DNA of 64,000 nucleotides from Gnetum montanum. Lineage: Eukaryota; Streptophyta; Gnetopsida; Gnetales; Gnetaceae. Below, one piece after another: positions 1-9,600 of this stretch (its first letter is position 1; each line of letters starts with the position of its first letter). The stretch is from assembly GCA_015680685.1 (NCBI GenBank), contig MNCI01004126.1:503456-567455 (forward strand), given 5' to 3'. The position numbers and the translations under genes are program-made. A model generated the notes under the pieces. It saw only the letters and a program-made list of their open reading frames with translations, did not search any database and was not told where the DNA came from.

Positions 1-560
1 ACATGAGCTTCCTGAATTTGATCAAACAGGTCATCAATGCATGAAATAGTATTTTTTTTATAGTCACCTAGTTTAACTACCTATAATTTATGCATAGCTG
101 TAAAGTCCCATCCTTTTTTAACAAATAGCACTAGGGCACTGGATCTTTAGCTTTATTGGAGACATCTTGTGTGGAACCTTTGAAATAGGCTCTATACTAG
201 GCTTAAGTTTAATTTTGAACTCAATCTCTCATCTTGATAGCAAACATAGAAATTCTAACTGGAATACATTGGGAAACTTCTAAATTACAAGGATTTGATT
301 TATTTCCATCATATCTATTTTATATACTATGGTCACAAAGCATTCATGCTTCTTTTAAATCATCCTATAGTGCAACTGAGAGGAGATGAAGTCCAAGCGC
401 ACAAACCTTAGACAAGTTTATACTATAATAGAAGCATCATAAACTAATTGCAATCTTAGGAGGTTTTGCTAATAGTCCAAACTAGCATTGAACTATGAAA
501 ACTAGTCCATCTCTAAAATTACATCATATACTCTGATATGCATGACATGAAAATCATAAA
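1..560 (-). pseudogene. Protease tail and RT N-terminus relic (gypsy)
   Basis: On the minus strand at about 480-560 the frame reads YDVILEMD, then a few residues later NASLDY. This matches the end of gypsy aspartic proteases (YDVILGMDWL...LDC). Between about 350 and 180 it reads EIEFKIKLKPSIEPISKVPH, the linker that precedes RT. From 180 to 1 come VLFVKK- and IDDLFDQ-like motifs of the first RT blocks, separated by stops and frame changes. The rest of RT lies outside the window. No active protein can be made from this copy. Confidence 0.7.
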
Positions 561-964
561 CCCACTACATACCTTTTAACTCTACGAGTATACTTATATA
601 CACCTAATCAACTTGAATCTTATGACACCAAGTAGAAGATACTATTAATCTAAGAGAAAGAAAATGATATGCAAGAGATGCATGATGTGCAACACTAGGA
701 TCTATGAATCAATGGCTTACACTTGGATCAAATAATATAATACATCAAAGTCCAAAATTGTACATTCTATCTTCATCACTGTGTTTGGCTACACATCCAA
801 TAGCTAGTCCATTAGAGTGTACACCCATCCCTAGGTCCTCTAGCCTATTCCTCCTGGCTAAGAAATAGGTATTACATGTCCACCCTAAAGTAGTGGTTAC
901 TATCCTTGACTTCTTCCTCTTCCACTACTACTTTCCTGCTTCGGGTACTGCCTATCCTGGTGTC

Positions 965-1960
965 CTAGCTACTCCCATGCAAAACAATTCTAGCAATTTC
1001 TTTGCATATAGCTAGGCTACCCACATCTATAATAGATAATAGATCCACAATAAAATCCAATAGTAGGACCACAAGATAACGTTGGATGCTTACCTCCATG
1101 TCCATGGGCCTACTTGGAGGGGCTAGACCTACCTCTAAATATCGCTCATCTCTTCTAACCTTGCCTCCTCTCTCAACAAGTTGCATCCTCCTACTATCTT
1201 TTCTTTAGATCCATAGCAAATTCTCTAGCCTCATCATAGGCTGTCAAGATGAGGGCTAATATGTGATTCTTCAGAGAGGGTCTCAAACATCTAACAAATT
1301 TGTATAACCATGCCTAAGCATCTGTATGCATCTATAGCACATAGCTACTAAGGTTAGAGAAATAAACATCATACTCTCCTATAGATCAACTACCATGATA
1401 CAAATGATAGAACTCCACCTCCTTGGTCTAGGCATATTGCATAGACACATAATAGGCTTTGAAAGATGTTAGAAAATCATTCCATGTCACCTCTTGTCCT
1501 ATTCATCACTTGGCCTACTCCTCAAATCCACCAACGCTAAGCAATGCTAACTAACTAATATATTACCAACTAAGTTTGCTAAACCAATGAGTAGTTTGCC
1601 AAATCAAAAGCCTTTTGCAACTTCTCCAATAACTCTACAGCTATATTAGGATCCTCGATGCCATTAAATTTAGGAGGTTCTAACTTCTGAAACTGCTCTA
1701 CTAGTTTCCTACTAATAGGATACCTGTTTGAATCTTATGAGCCTCCACTACCAATACCACTTCCTACTTCCCTAATAGTGGAAACTAAAGCATCAATAGC
1801 TATAACATGTTGCTACAAAATTTGTAACAGTTGTCAAATAACATCTACATTTTTACTTGCAAAACCATTGCTAAATACCTAAGGAGGCTATGCCTACTGA
1901 AGATTAGATCCTCTTAAATTGTGGGCTCCACTAACATCAGGACCACATATACTATACATA
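965..1960 (-). pseudogene. Gag relic (gypsy)
   Basis: Minus-strand translation around 1730-1580 gives LVEQFQKLEPPKFNGIEDPN followed by AVELLEKLQKAFDLANYS. This is the start of the retrotransposon Gag domain (PPxFxGxxDPxxAxxWLxxLxxxF). Further downstream on the minus strand the frame is broken by many stops. A basic stretch (ERGGKVRRDERY) near 1186-1130 is in the expected place for the Arg-rich end of Gag. Gag would form the particle that packages the element RNA. No intact zinc knuckle is visible. Confidence 0.65.
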
Positions 1961-2023
1961 TCTATAAACTAAAATCACAAATTGGTAAGTACCATAAGTA
2001 TCAAACAACATCATAGTAAACTA

Positions 2024-2035
2024 GCTTTAATAACA
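2024..2035 (-). promoter_or_regulatory. Degenerate tRNA-iMet primer binding site
   Basis: The plus-strand bases GCTTTAATAACA are nine of twelve identical to GCTCTGATACCA, the reverse complement of the usual initiator-Met primer site. Two of the three differences are transitions. Three bases further on is TGTAACACCC, a typical LTR terminus. Position and order fit a minus-strand element whose Gag lies to the left. Confidence 0.5.
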
Positions 2036-2038
2036 CTA

Positions 2039-2384
2039 TGTAACACCCTACCCTACAAATGTTGTAGCTTCACATCTAATAACCAACAAAGAGTTTTTTG
2101 GATGTTGGATCTTGGAAGCACCTGGATTGTGCAACTAGCTATAGAACACAAATTTTTAGTTTCACTAGAGTTCAAGCACCATTTGGGCAGCTCCCTGTGC
2201 ATTTACACACACATACTTGTACATCTTGCAACTATGCTCTTGTAATATTTTTATTATTTTAATAAAAATCAGTAGTTCATTCATCTATGCAAGCTTATTT
2301 CAAGTATAAATTCTATGCTTTTTCTTAGATTATATCTACACTTTTCATTTAATATGTTTACACCTTTTTACATTTTGTAAGTTA
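2039..2384 (-). repeat. LTR edge of the minus-strand gypsy element
   Basis: It begins with TGTAACACCC next to the primer site and continues as non-coding AT-rich sequence. The far end is not defined, because a dispersed repeat starts at about 2385, and no second LTR is in the window. The small ORF at 1982-2245 runs across the primer site and LTR edge and is taken as chance. Confidence 0.4.
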
Positions 2385-3130
2385 CTAGGTTGATGAGTGG
2401 CAAGGTATACCTACACTCAACCATACGAATACGAGAGTGGCGTGTGCAATCTAGTCGAACTCCACAAACTAAGTGCCTACACGCCTCATGGAACACTTAA
2501 GGTTAATTATTCGTTGTCTTCCCAGACTTACTTGTAGTTGTCACGATTGTATAATTAAGTAAGTCCGAGGTATATGATTTTTATAGTCTTTTATGTTTTA
2601 TCTGCTATGCTAGTGAGGTGAGGGTGAAGAGACTAATTAACTAACTTTAACTAACTAAATAGGCCGTAATTAACCTAGCATCAGTATCCGTTCCCACTTA
2701 CCATTCACACCCTGAACCAATGCAACCTTGGTTACCAAACTCTAGTCGTTGTTGGGATCACCAAGCGTAACGCACATGCTCGAAGTGGTCGTACTGAGGC
2801 ACTTAACTAGGAGAGAAGGGTTGAGAGAGATTTAATGAACTAAGAAAGCAATTAAATGATAAATAGTAAATAACAATAAATAAAATAGTATTTATCCTAT
2901 TCTATGCACTGCAAGGTTTATCCAAGAAGTTCGTCTTTATTTCTATACACAAACATGTGTTCAGGTACAATATTTGCTCGAATAAAGATCCATTCACTTT
3001 GGAGCTCCTACTGCGAGCACATGGAAAATATTCTATCTCTGAAGGGATCAAACTACTAGAGTTTCACTACGGTCTAAGCCTAGGATGAGAAACAAGGGAG
3101 AGATGCCTCTTATTTATAGACTTGGCGGCC
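2385..3130 (+). repeat. ~750 bp dispersed repeat, copy A
   Basis: This is closely similar, in the same orientation, to 23788-24530. Shared landmarks include CTACACTCAACCATA, GTGCCTACACGCCTCATGGA, the run around TTAATTATTCGTTGTCTTCC, CATGCACTGCAAGGTTTATC and CCTCTTATTTATAGACTTGG. It is non-coding. TATTTATAGA near the right end looks like a core promoter, so this may be a solo LTR or part of one. The two copies diverge soon after GGCGG. Confidence 0.75.
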
Positions 3131-3560
3131 TATGCAATATCGCGTCCCATCATAGGTGATCAATAAGACCATCTAGGGTACTTTAGATCCTATTTTTGAA
3201 GGCCCTTAGGATCAGCATTAGTGTCACCATTCTTGGGACCTACTTCATGCTTCCTTGACACTCTTAATCAATGTTTGACATCACCTCTTGGTCTCATGAG
3301 GTACACAATATCATCTTCGCATCGTTTGACCTTAGTTTGGGCATTAAATAAGGTTATGAAGACTTAAAATTTGATACTGGATAGAACTATAAAAATTTTT
3401 CTAAATTTAAATGATGTTGGGGTTGCTGTTCACATCATCCTTGGTGGGATTCACATTGGCCAGTCTACATAATTAAACTTGCTACGAACAAAGTCTAGAA
3501 TAACTTCTAGTTTTAGGCTCTAGTATCAATACTAACATGGCATCTACATCAATCAAGTAG

Positions 3561-4312
3561 CATCTATGTCAACACTTTAGACTTAGAATTTTTCAACCTT
3601 CAATATCATTTTTCAAAGTTAGAATTGTTTTAGCTCTAGCATTGCCCCAAGACACTTAGTCAAATAGCCTTGTTTTGGCCCCAAATCCATTTTGGATAGC
3701 AGTTATAGCTTTTCCATCCATATCATCACCCTCCAGAGATTCAATTTCATCCTTCAAACTCACATTTTTCTCACAAATTGGGTTTTTATTATTAGTTTTG
3801 TCTCACTTACATTTTTTATCCAAACTTATAATTTCATCCTCCTTAGGAGGCAAAACACTTCATTTTTAGAAATAAAGCATTGTTATTCTTTGAAGGGAAC
3901 CTAAACCCTTCCCCCATATAATAGATCTTGTATTCTACTATTTTATGTTATTTTATTTACATTTTTATTCTTCCCTTTTATTTCATTATTCCTATTCCAT
4001 TCTATATTTAGTTAATTTTGTAGCATTTTATACTTCGTCATTTTTCCAACAATCAATACTTAGTCAAATTTCAGGATTATTTCTTCAACATTTTTATCAT
4101 CCCCTTGTTATTCTTGGTTCATGTTTGATAGGTTAAGTCCACATTTGATTGAAGACTTGTACCTTGTCAAGTCATTATCATTGACTTAGAGAAGACTACA
4201 TTGAATCAAAGACCATTTTTTATTGTGAGTGAGGTGTTTCTTACAAGGTTAGAGAAAGAATAATTTTGTAGGAACATTAATGTTGATGCAATGTCAGCAT
4301 CAATAATAAAAA
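3561..4312 (+). repeat. Tandem duplication, unit A
   Basis: First unit of a degenerate direct duplication. It shares ordered landmarks with unit B: CATCTATGTCAA, CCAAGACACTTAG, CTCACAAATTGGGTT versus GACAAATTGGGTT, the CCTTAGGAGG box, and TCATTATCATTGACTTAG. It is non-coding. The small ORFs here are hydrophobic chance frames in T-rich DNA. Confidence 0.65.
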
Positions 4313-5190
4313 CATCTATGTCAATACTCCAAACTTAGAATTTTTTAGCACAAATGTTACCTTCCAGGCTTAGAATTTTTCAACATTAGTGTTAGCTTCC
4401 AAACTTAGAATTTTTCAGCTTAGCATTAGCTTCTAAACTTATAATATTTTAGCTCAAAGTCAATCCTAGAGTTAGAATTTTTCAGCTTAATGTCAACACC
4501 AAAGTTACAATTTTTTTAGCATTAGCATTAGTCTTGAGAGTTAGAATTTTTTCAACTCTAGGATTAATACCAAGACACTTAGCTAAAATAGCCCTGTTTT
4601 GGCCTTGAATCGATTATGGAAAACATCTATAGCTGTCCAATCAATATACTCATATTTCAAATGTTTAATAACATTTTCTAAATCCACATTTTATTGACAA
4701 ATTGGGTTGTTATTATTATTATTATTATCTCACTTAAAATTTTGCTCCAATACTTATAGTTTAGCCCTCCTTAGGAGGTGAACACTCCTTTCTTTCAGTA
4801 ATAAGATAATTTTCTTGTTTGGGAAGGGAACTAAAACCTTCCCTCATATCATACCTCTCAAATTGTAATATTTTATGCTCTTTTATGCATATTTTACACT
4901 TGGTTTTTATTTTATCACTCGTAGTCTTTTCCTTAGTCTAGTTTTTAGTGATAAATACTAAGGCAAATTTCAGCCTTTTCACTTAATTTTCTTATCATTT
5001 TTTACCATTTTTGGTTTGCATGTGGTAGGCTAAGTCCACATTCCATTAGAGATTTGTGCCCCATCGTATCATTATCATTGACTTAGTGAAGGTTATATCA
5101 AGTCAAAGACTGTTTGTGGCCACGAGTTAGGTTCTTAACACTTAATTTGTAGAGGTATCCTTGCAAGGTTAGAAAGAATAATTTTGCACA
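4313..5190 (+). repeat. Tandem duplication, unit B with internal minisatellite
   Basis: Second unit of the duplication. It is longer than unit A because an internal minisatellite has grown at about 4330-4560: roughly 40-45 bp repeats built on AACTTAGAATTTTTCAGC alternating with AGCATTAGCTTC-like blocks. After that the unit follows unit A to about 5190. Confidence 0.65.
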
Positions 5191-6136
5191 AGCACTACCT
5201 AGAATATGAGCTTATTGATGTGTTTGAGATGTTTAAAAATATTGATTTTGACCCTTGGTTTACTAGAATTAAAGTTATAGTCTTAGAAATATTATAATTT
5301 TTAGTTTGCTAGAAATCTTTTAAAAGTTTCAATATTTGAAATATACAACTATGATGAGTGATGCTTAGATATAATTTCAACATATCATCCGGTTGTACAT
5401 TTAATCACATGTTGAAATTATATCTTAGAATGGCTCCAGGATATGGTGAGGCTTAGAAAAAATTAAAGCTTTGGGATCTCTATGTATGAAAATCATCTGA
5501 GAAATAAGGCCCAAACCTAGAGGGGCAGCACCTAGTACTTCACAGAAAAGGCTTATAAGTTTTTACAAAGAAATTATCAATCACCACTCCCTTTTAATTT
5601 ACATGATTTTATTCTAAACCCAAGTTTAAAGTTGTTCCTCATCAAGCTTTTTAGGGAGGTCATCCCATTCAAGCATTACCTGCACTTCCAAAACATTATT
5701 TAAAATAATACGGCTAACAAAGAGAAGAAACTATTAACCATCTTTTTATCTCTTTGTCCCTTTGCTTATCATATTTGTTATTTTTAAAGAAAAATTAAGC
5801 ACAGCATTGAAGGGTTGATGGAGAGACAATCTCAGTGTTTAAAAGCTCCAGAAACTCGGGTGAAAGAAAGGCTATGGTCACCGATCTTGTATAAAATCTA
5901 ATTTTTCGTTACCTATCTTATATAAGATCTAATTTTAGGGTCTATGAACTTAATAAAATTTTAGTGTCAGAAAAAGAAAAATAAAGACATTGTCCTCACA
6001 AAACTACAAGCCCTGAGTCTGTTTGGTCTGAACTCTGAACGAAATCTGGATTTGATGCAACTTAGAAATGAAACTACTTCCAACAGAATAATGTAAATCC
6101 TTGAAGATAATACAATGTAATTTGTAATGAGTTTTC
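5191..6136. other. Intergenic stretch with one inverted repeat
   Basis: AT-rich sequence with no recognisable coding frame. The only clear structure is the inverted repeat at 5364-5428, listed separately. Confidence 0.5.
5364..5428. repeat. 20 bp inverted repeat, hairpin candidate
   Basis: Arms 5364-5383 and 5409-5428 are reverse complements at 19 of 20 positions (CTTAGATATAATTTCAACAT on the left), with a loop of 25 bases. It could be the relic of a small MITE, a transposon end, or simply an RNA hairpin. No target duplication is evident. Confidence 0.6.
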
Positions 6137-8085
6137 TTTTTATGTAACCAAGCCACTGCAAAACTGGGACTCGCATTTTAAAAAAAGAAAATCAAATTCA
6201 TCCTTTTTCTTTCTATATCCTGTAGTTAGGATCTTGCCATTACCTTGCAACCATCATGCATGATATGAGAAGATGGAAGAAGGATGCCAATGCCCACTAG
6301 ATAGCTCCAACCTCAGCCTCGACATTCATTTTATTAATTGCCGAATCTTCGCCTGAGAAAACATCCTCCACCGAAAAGCCTACGTTCATGATTTCTTGAC
6401 TGTTCCTTGGGTGAAGGGCCGTCTGCTATCACCTGGAGAGTCCTAGATGCCTACTGTTGCAAGTCTTTTCATGTCACTTTCCTGGAGAAAATTTGCCTGA
6501 CATATATAAGCCAACTAAGCCCTAGCGACGTCGAACCATGAGAGACAAACATTCTTCAGGTCAAAGATCCGGCTGCGATTAATGGAAATTAGAGAACCAG
6601 ATTTCAAAACGAAACACGTGAAAAAATTATATGGGCCAGAAGAGGCGACTTAATTCGCCCCGCCCGCCCTTTTGGACTTTCTGGCTCTAGAACCTCTGGT
6701 TGGGAAACAGGCACGCGTGTTATGGACAGTGTGAATGTGACGCTGCAAGGCATTTTTACGTTTAAAATAAAGGAGAAATTTAAAGGGGTTTTTTAAAAAA
6801 AGTGCAATAATATGGTAACTGGTCATTAAACTTCATACTTTACCGCAGGTAATATGGGTCACTTCGCTTTAGTTAGCGGGTCCTTCGGTTTAGTTCGGCA
6901 TATGTAATATGTTATTCGTTAGATGCAAATTTGCTAGTTTCTTTGGCAGTTGAGAAACAGAGAATCCAGCTAAAATGAAAAACAGGCGAGCTTAATCGTC
7001 AAATGCTTCATGCCTCTGAATGCTTTTTTCTGCATCGTTACTAGGACAAATGAATACGACCGCTAACAATATTTAATTTTTACATAGGCTAACTCCGGGG
7101 TCGTCGAGCAGGGACGATATGTTCTACAAGAAACTATATTTACGTAAGGTATCTATGGTAAATGAAATCATTATTATGCTAGAAAATTCATAAAATTGTC
7201 ACTATGTTAGAAACCAGATATTATATAAATTCATAAATAATACAAACTGGTCTCCTTCCCATATTTTTGAAGTCTTCTAAATAAACTTACATTTTTGAAT
7301 TCTAAAAAGCATTTAAATTTTCTTTGTGTTTTCACATTTCCGTCTTCTCTCATGCATAGATCATAGTTTAGTTTATGAAATCTGCCATTATTTGTCGCAA
7401 CGCAACATTGAAACTAATTCAAAATTCGATCAGGAGATTTAATCTAATGAATAGTCTTATATTTTTATTATTTTTAAGTTTAATATATTATTTATTACTA
7501 ATTCTGATGTCAATCAAAAACTAAAATTTCTATATTTTATTTTCCATTCTACCTGATGATGTCTTAGATGAAAAAAATTGGAAAATGTTGCTATTAACAT
7601 GAGTGGTAACAACTGTTTTATTTTGTTAATATTGATGATTTTAATCAGATTCTTACACTGATTTATTAAGATTTTTTAACCCAATTAATTCACCAATCTG
7701 ATCCTGTTTTTCAATCTATGACATAGATTTTATGCTACTCGACAAAAATCTGAAGAGCTCTTAACGAGGTAGTTACTACCGTCAAATTCAGCCTACACGC
7801 CTCCCAAGCAGCACGAAAGTTACGAAACTACTGTACATGAAGGAGGGACAGATCCAATGATCCACATGTCGCGGATTTCATTCCAGGAGGATTAGAATTT
7901 AAAATCATGAACAGTGATGCTCACGCTGAAATGATACATCATGGGGCAATATGCTTTTTTAAAGATAATAAAAATCTTGGGTCCGTATCACACCCCCTAT
8001 TCATACAGCAGGGTAGGTGTGACATCGGTAATGTTACTTTGCTATTGAACATGTAACATTGTTACTTCGCTGTTCATCAGAAGCT
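6137..8085 (+). repeat. Segmental duplication, copy 1
   Basis: Colinear and same-strand with 56009-61030. Shared blocks in order: ATTACCTTGCAACCATCATG, CATGATATGA-AAGATGGAA, TTGACATTCATTTTATTAATT, CACCTGGAGAGTCCTAGATG, TTTCAAAACGAAACA, CTTTTGGACTTTCTGGCT, GGCACGCGTGTTATGGA, TGTCGCGGATTTCATTCCA, AAAATCATGAACAGTGATG, TGAAATGATACATCATG. This copy lacks the two insertions of copy 2 and so gives their empty sites. It has its own ~620 bp extra segment at 7090-7710 and a small expansion near 6830-6900. By eye, CpG sites are kept here better than in the surrounding DNA. Confidence 0.9.
7090..7710. other. Extra AT-rich segment inside copy 1
   Basis: This is absent from the aligned part of copy 2, where TTTAATTTTCACGTAG is soon followed by AAAAATCTGAACAGCG. 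It is AT-rich with no coding frame or terminal repeats that I can see. It is either an insertion here or a deletion in copy 2. Confidence 0.5.
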
Positions 8086-8273
8086 ATGTGCGGAGATTCG
8101 CGATTCCCAAGAAAATCTCACGAACCGTTCGCGGTGGATTCGGGCACGCGTACAGAAGCGTGTAAAATCCGCATTGGGTACGTAAATTATAATTTTTTGT
8201 TTGATTTTTCAACTCTCAACGAGAACATTCATTGTCAAGTAAAATCTTACCTATTTTTACTGCAAATCGCGTC

Positions 8274-8529
8274 AAATCTTACCTGTTTCCTGCAAATTGC
8301 ATCCGCGTCCAATACCTTTTATTTACATACGCTCCTCCTATTACGCTCCTCCTATTCCGCCATTGATAGGGATTTGGATACTTCCGCAGACTCTCCAAAC
8401 GCTTTGTTAAATCTTACGTGTTTTCTGGAAATTGCATCCGCGTCCAATACCTTTTATTTACATACGCTCCTCCTATTCCGCCATTGATAGGGATTTGGAC
8501 ACTTCCGCAGACTCTCCAAACGCTTTGTT
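8274..8529 (+). repeat. Tandem duplication of ~121-135 bp
   Basis: Unit 1 is 8274-8408 and unit 2 is 8409-8529. Both run from AAATCTTAC-TGTTT to CTCCAAACGCTTTGTT. Unit 1 carries an extra 15 bp copy of ACGCTCCTCCTATT. A third, partial start (AAAATCTTACCTATTTTTAC) lies just upstream near 8240. Confidence 0.9.
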
Positions 8530-8554
8530 TCTCAGGGAAAAGTTAGGACGAGCG

Positions 8555-8696
8555 CAACCACGTATGTGGAACAATGCATTTCCTATTACAAACTTCATTT
8601 TCAGTTTTTCATTTGCAGGCGATGACAACCACGTATGTGGAACAATGCATTTCCTATTACAAACTTCATTTGCAGTTTTTCATTTGCAGGCAATGA
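8555..8696 (+). repeat. Tandem duplication of 71 bp
   Basis: Units 8555-8625 and 8626-8696 both begin CAACCACGTATGTGGAACAA and end TTTCATTTGCAGGC-ATGA. They differ at only a few bases, so the duplication is recent compared with the flanking elements. Confidence 0.95.
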
Positions 8697-9600
8697 CGAA
8701 GAAACGATGAACATTTTTTTTGATGCAGGGGTCTTGTCTGCCCAGTCTGATTTGGGTGACTGGGTAGGAGACTTGCCTTATCGGATTTATCTGTTGATGC
8801 TTAGAGAATGAGTTGTTACCTTTACAGAATGCGCTGCACATCTATCATTCTATACTTTATTATTCTATATTTTTCAGTTTCTATATTTTTTATCATTCTA
8901 TATTTTTCAGAAAATTGATAGTTTTCTTCTAGCGGAATCTGGACGGGCTTGCCGAGCCTGTGTAAGCACGCATTGCGACCGGTTCTCTTCGATCCTTAAT
9001 TCTAGTTTTTGTTCTTAAAAAATTTGGATGATATTTTTTCCGTTTTTTAAATGCTAGCGCTACATGCTTTTCCTTTGTAATCTTAGTGCACAATTTTTCC
9101 GCTGAACGTTCGCTCTTGGTTCTAACTTGTTATTTTCCGCTTCTTTCCCTCGTTGCTGTAAAGATTTCTCTCCATCTCTATCGTGATTCGTGAGCACGAA
9201 ATCCGCTTTTCTTCCCCTTCCGTTTTGCTCTTTCAGTTAGCGTGAGAACACATTCATGTCTGATCTTTAGTAGTGGATTTTAGTGGATTTTCGTATCAAT
9301 TGAGTTGCCTATTTTGCTTAGATTTACCTGATCTTTACTTTTCGTTTTAGTTTATTTAGAAGATGATTTTAGAGAAATTTGAGGTAACGGCCGTGATTCT
9401 GGCCAGTCATAAACGCACAATCTGTGGCCGTCATTCCAGCCAGTCATTAATGCACAACCTGTGCTTTCAGGCCTCTCTCCCTCTGCAAGTGCATATAGAA
9501 TAGTCGAAGCATACATTTGTTCAAAGTTCAAACAAAATTTCAGCACCATATCCTTCCCAAATCTTTTTAGGAAGCCCTAGTCAACATCTGCAGTCAAACA

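Larger units (their letters stand above)
1..2384 (-). mobile_element. Partial Ty3/gypsy retrotransposon, minus strand
   Basis: Read on the minus strand, this stretch gives in order an LTR edge, a degenerate primer binding site, a Gag relic, a protease-tail relic and the start of a reverse transcriptase that runs off the window start. All frames are broken by stops. The spacing between protease tail and RT, and the motifs EIEFKIKLKP and EPISKVPHKM, are those of plant gypsy elements of the single-ORF chromovirus or Tekay/Reina type. That lineage guess is from memory of the families. The element is clearly different from the Tat/Ogre-like pair further right. Its right limit is uncertain because another repeat begins near 2385. 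Confidence 0.75.
8059..9600 (+). other. CpG-retaining segment after copy 1, no gene recognised
   Basis: This stretch has more CG dinucleotides than its surroundings and carries two local tandem duplications. The longest plus frame (8059-8487) is 142 codons but is built from the repeated DNA, and I do not recognise it. A short frame at about 8731-8811 (GVLSAQSDLGDWVGDLPYRI) looks protein-like but is too short to assign. It could be the 5' part of a lost gene or an untranslated leader. In copy 2 the same position is followed by the LBD gene, and nothing LBD-like is seen here. Confidence 0.4.

Noticed and set aside
8059-8487. 142-codon frame as a real gene
   Set aside because: It is built across tandemly duplicated DNA, has no recognisable domain and no upstream gene context.
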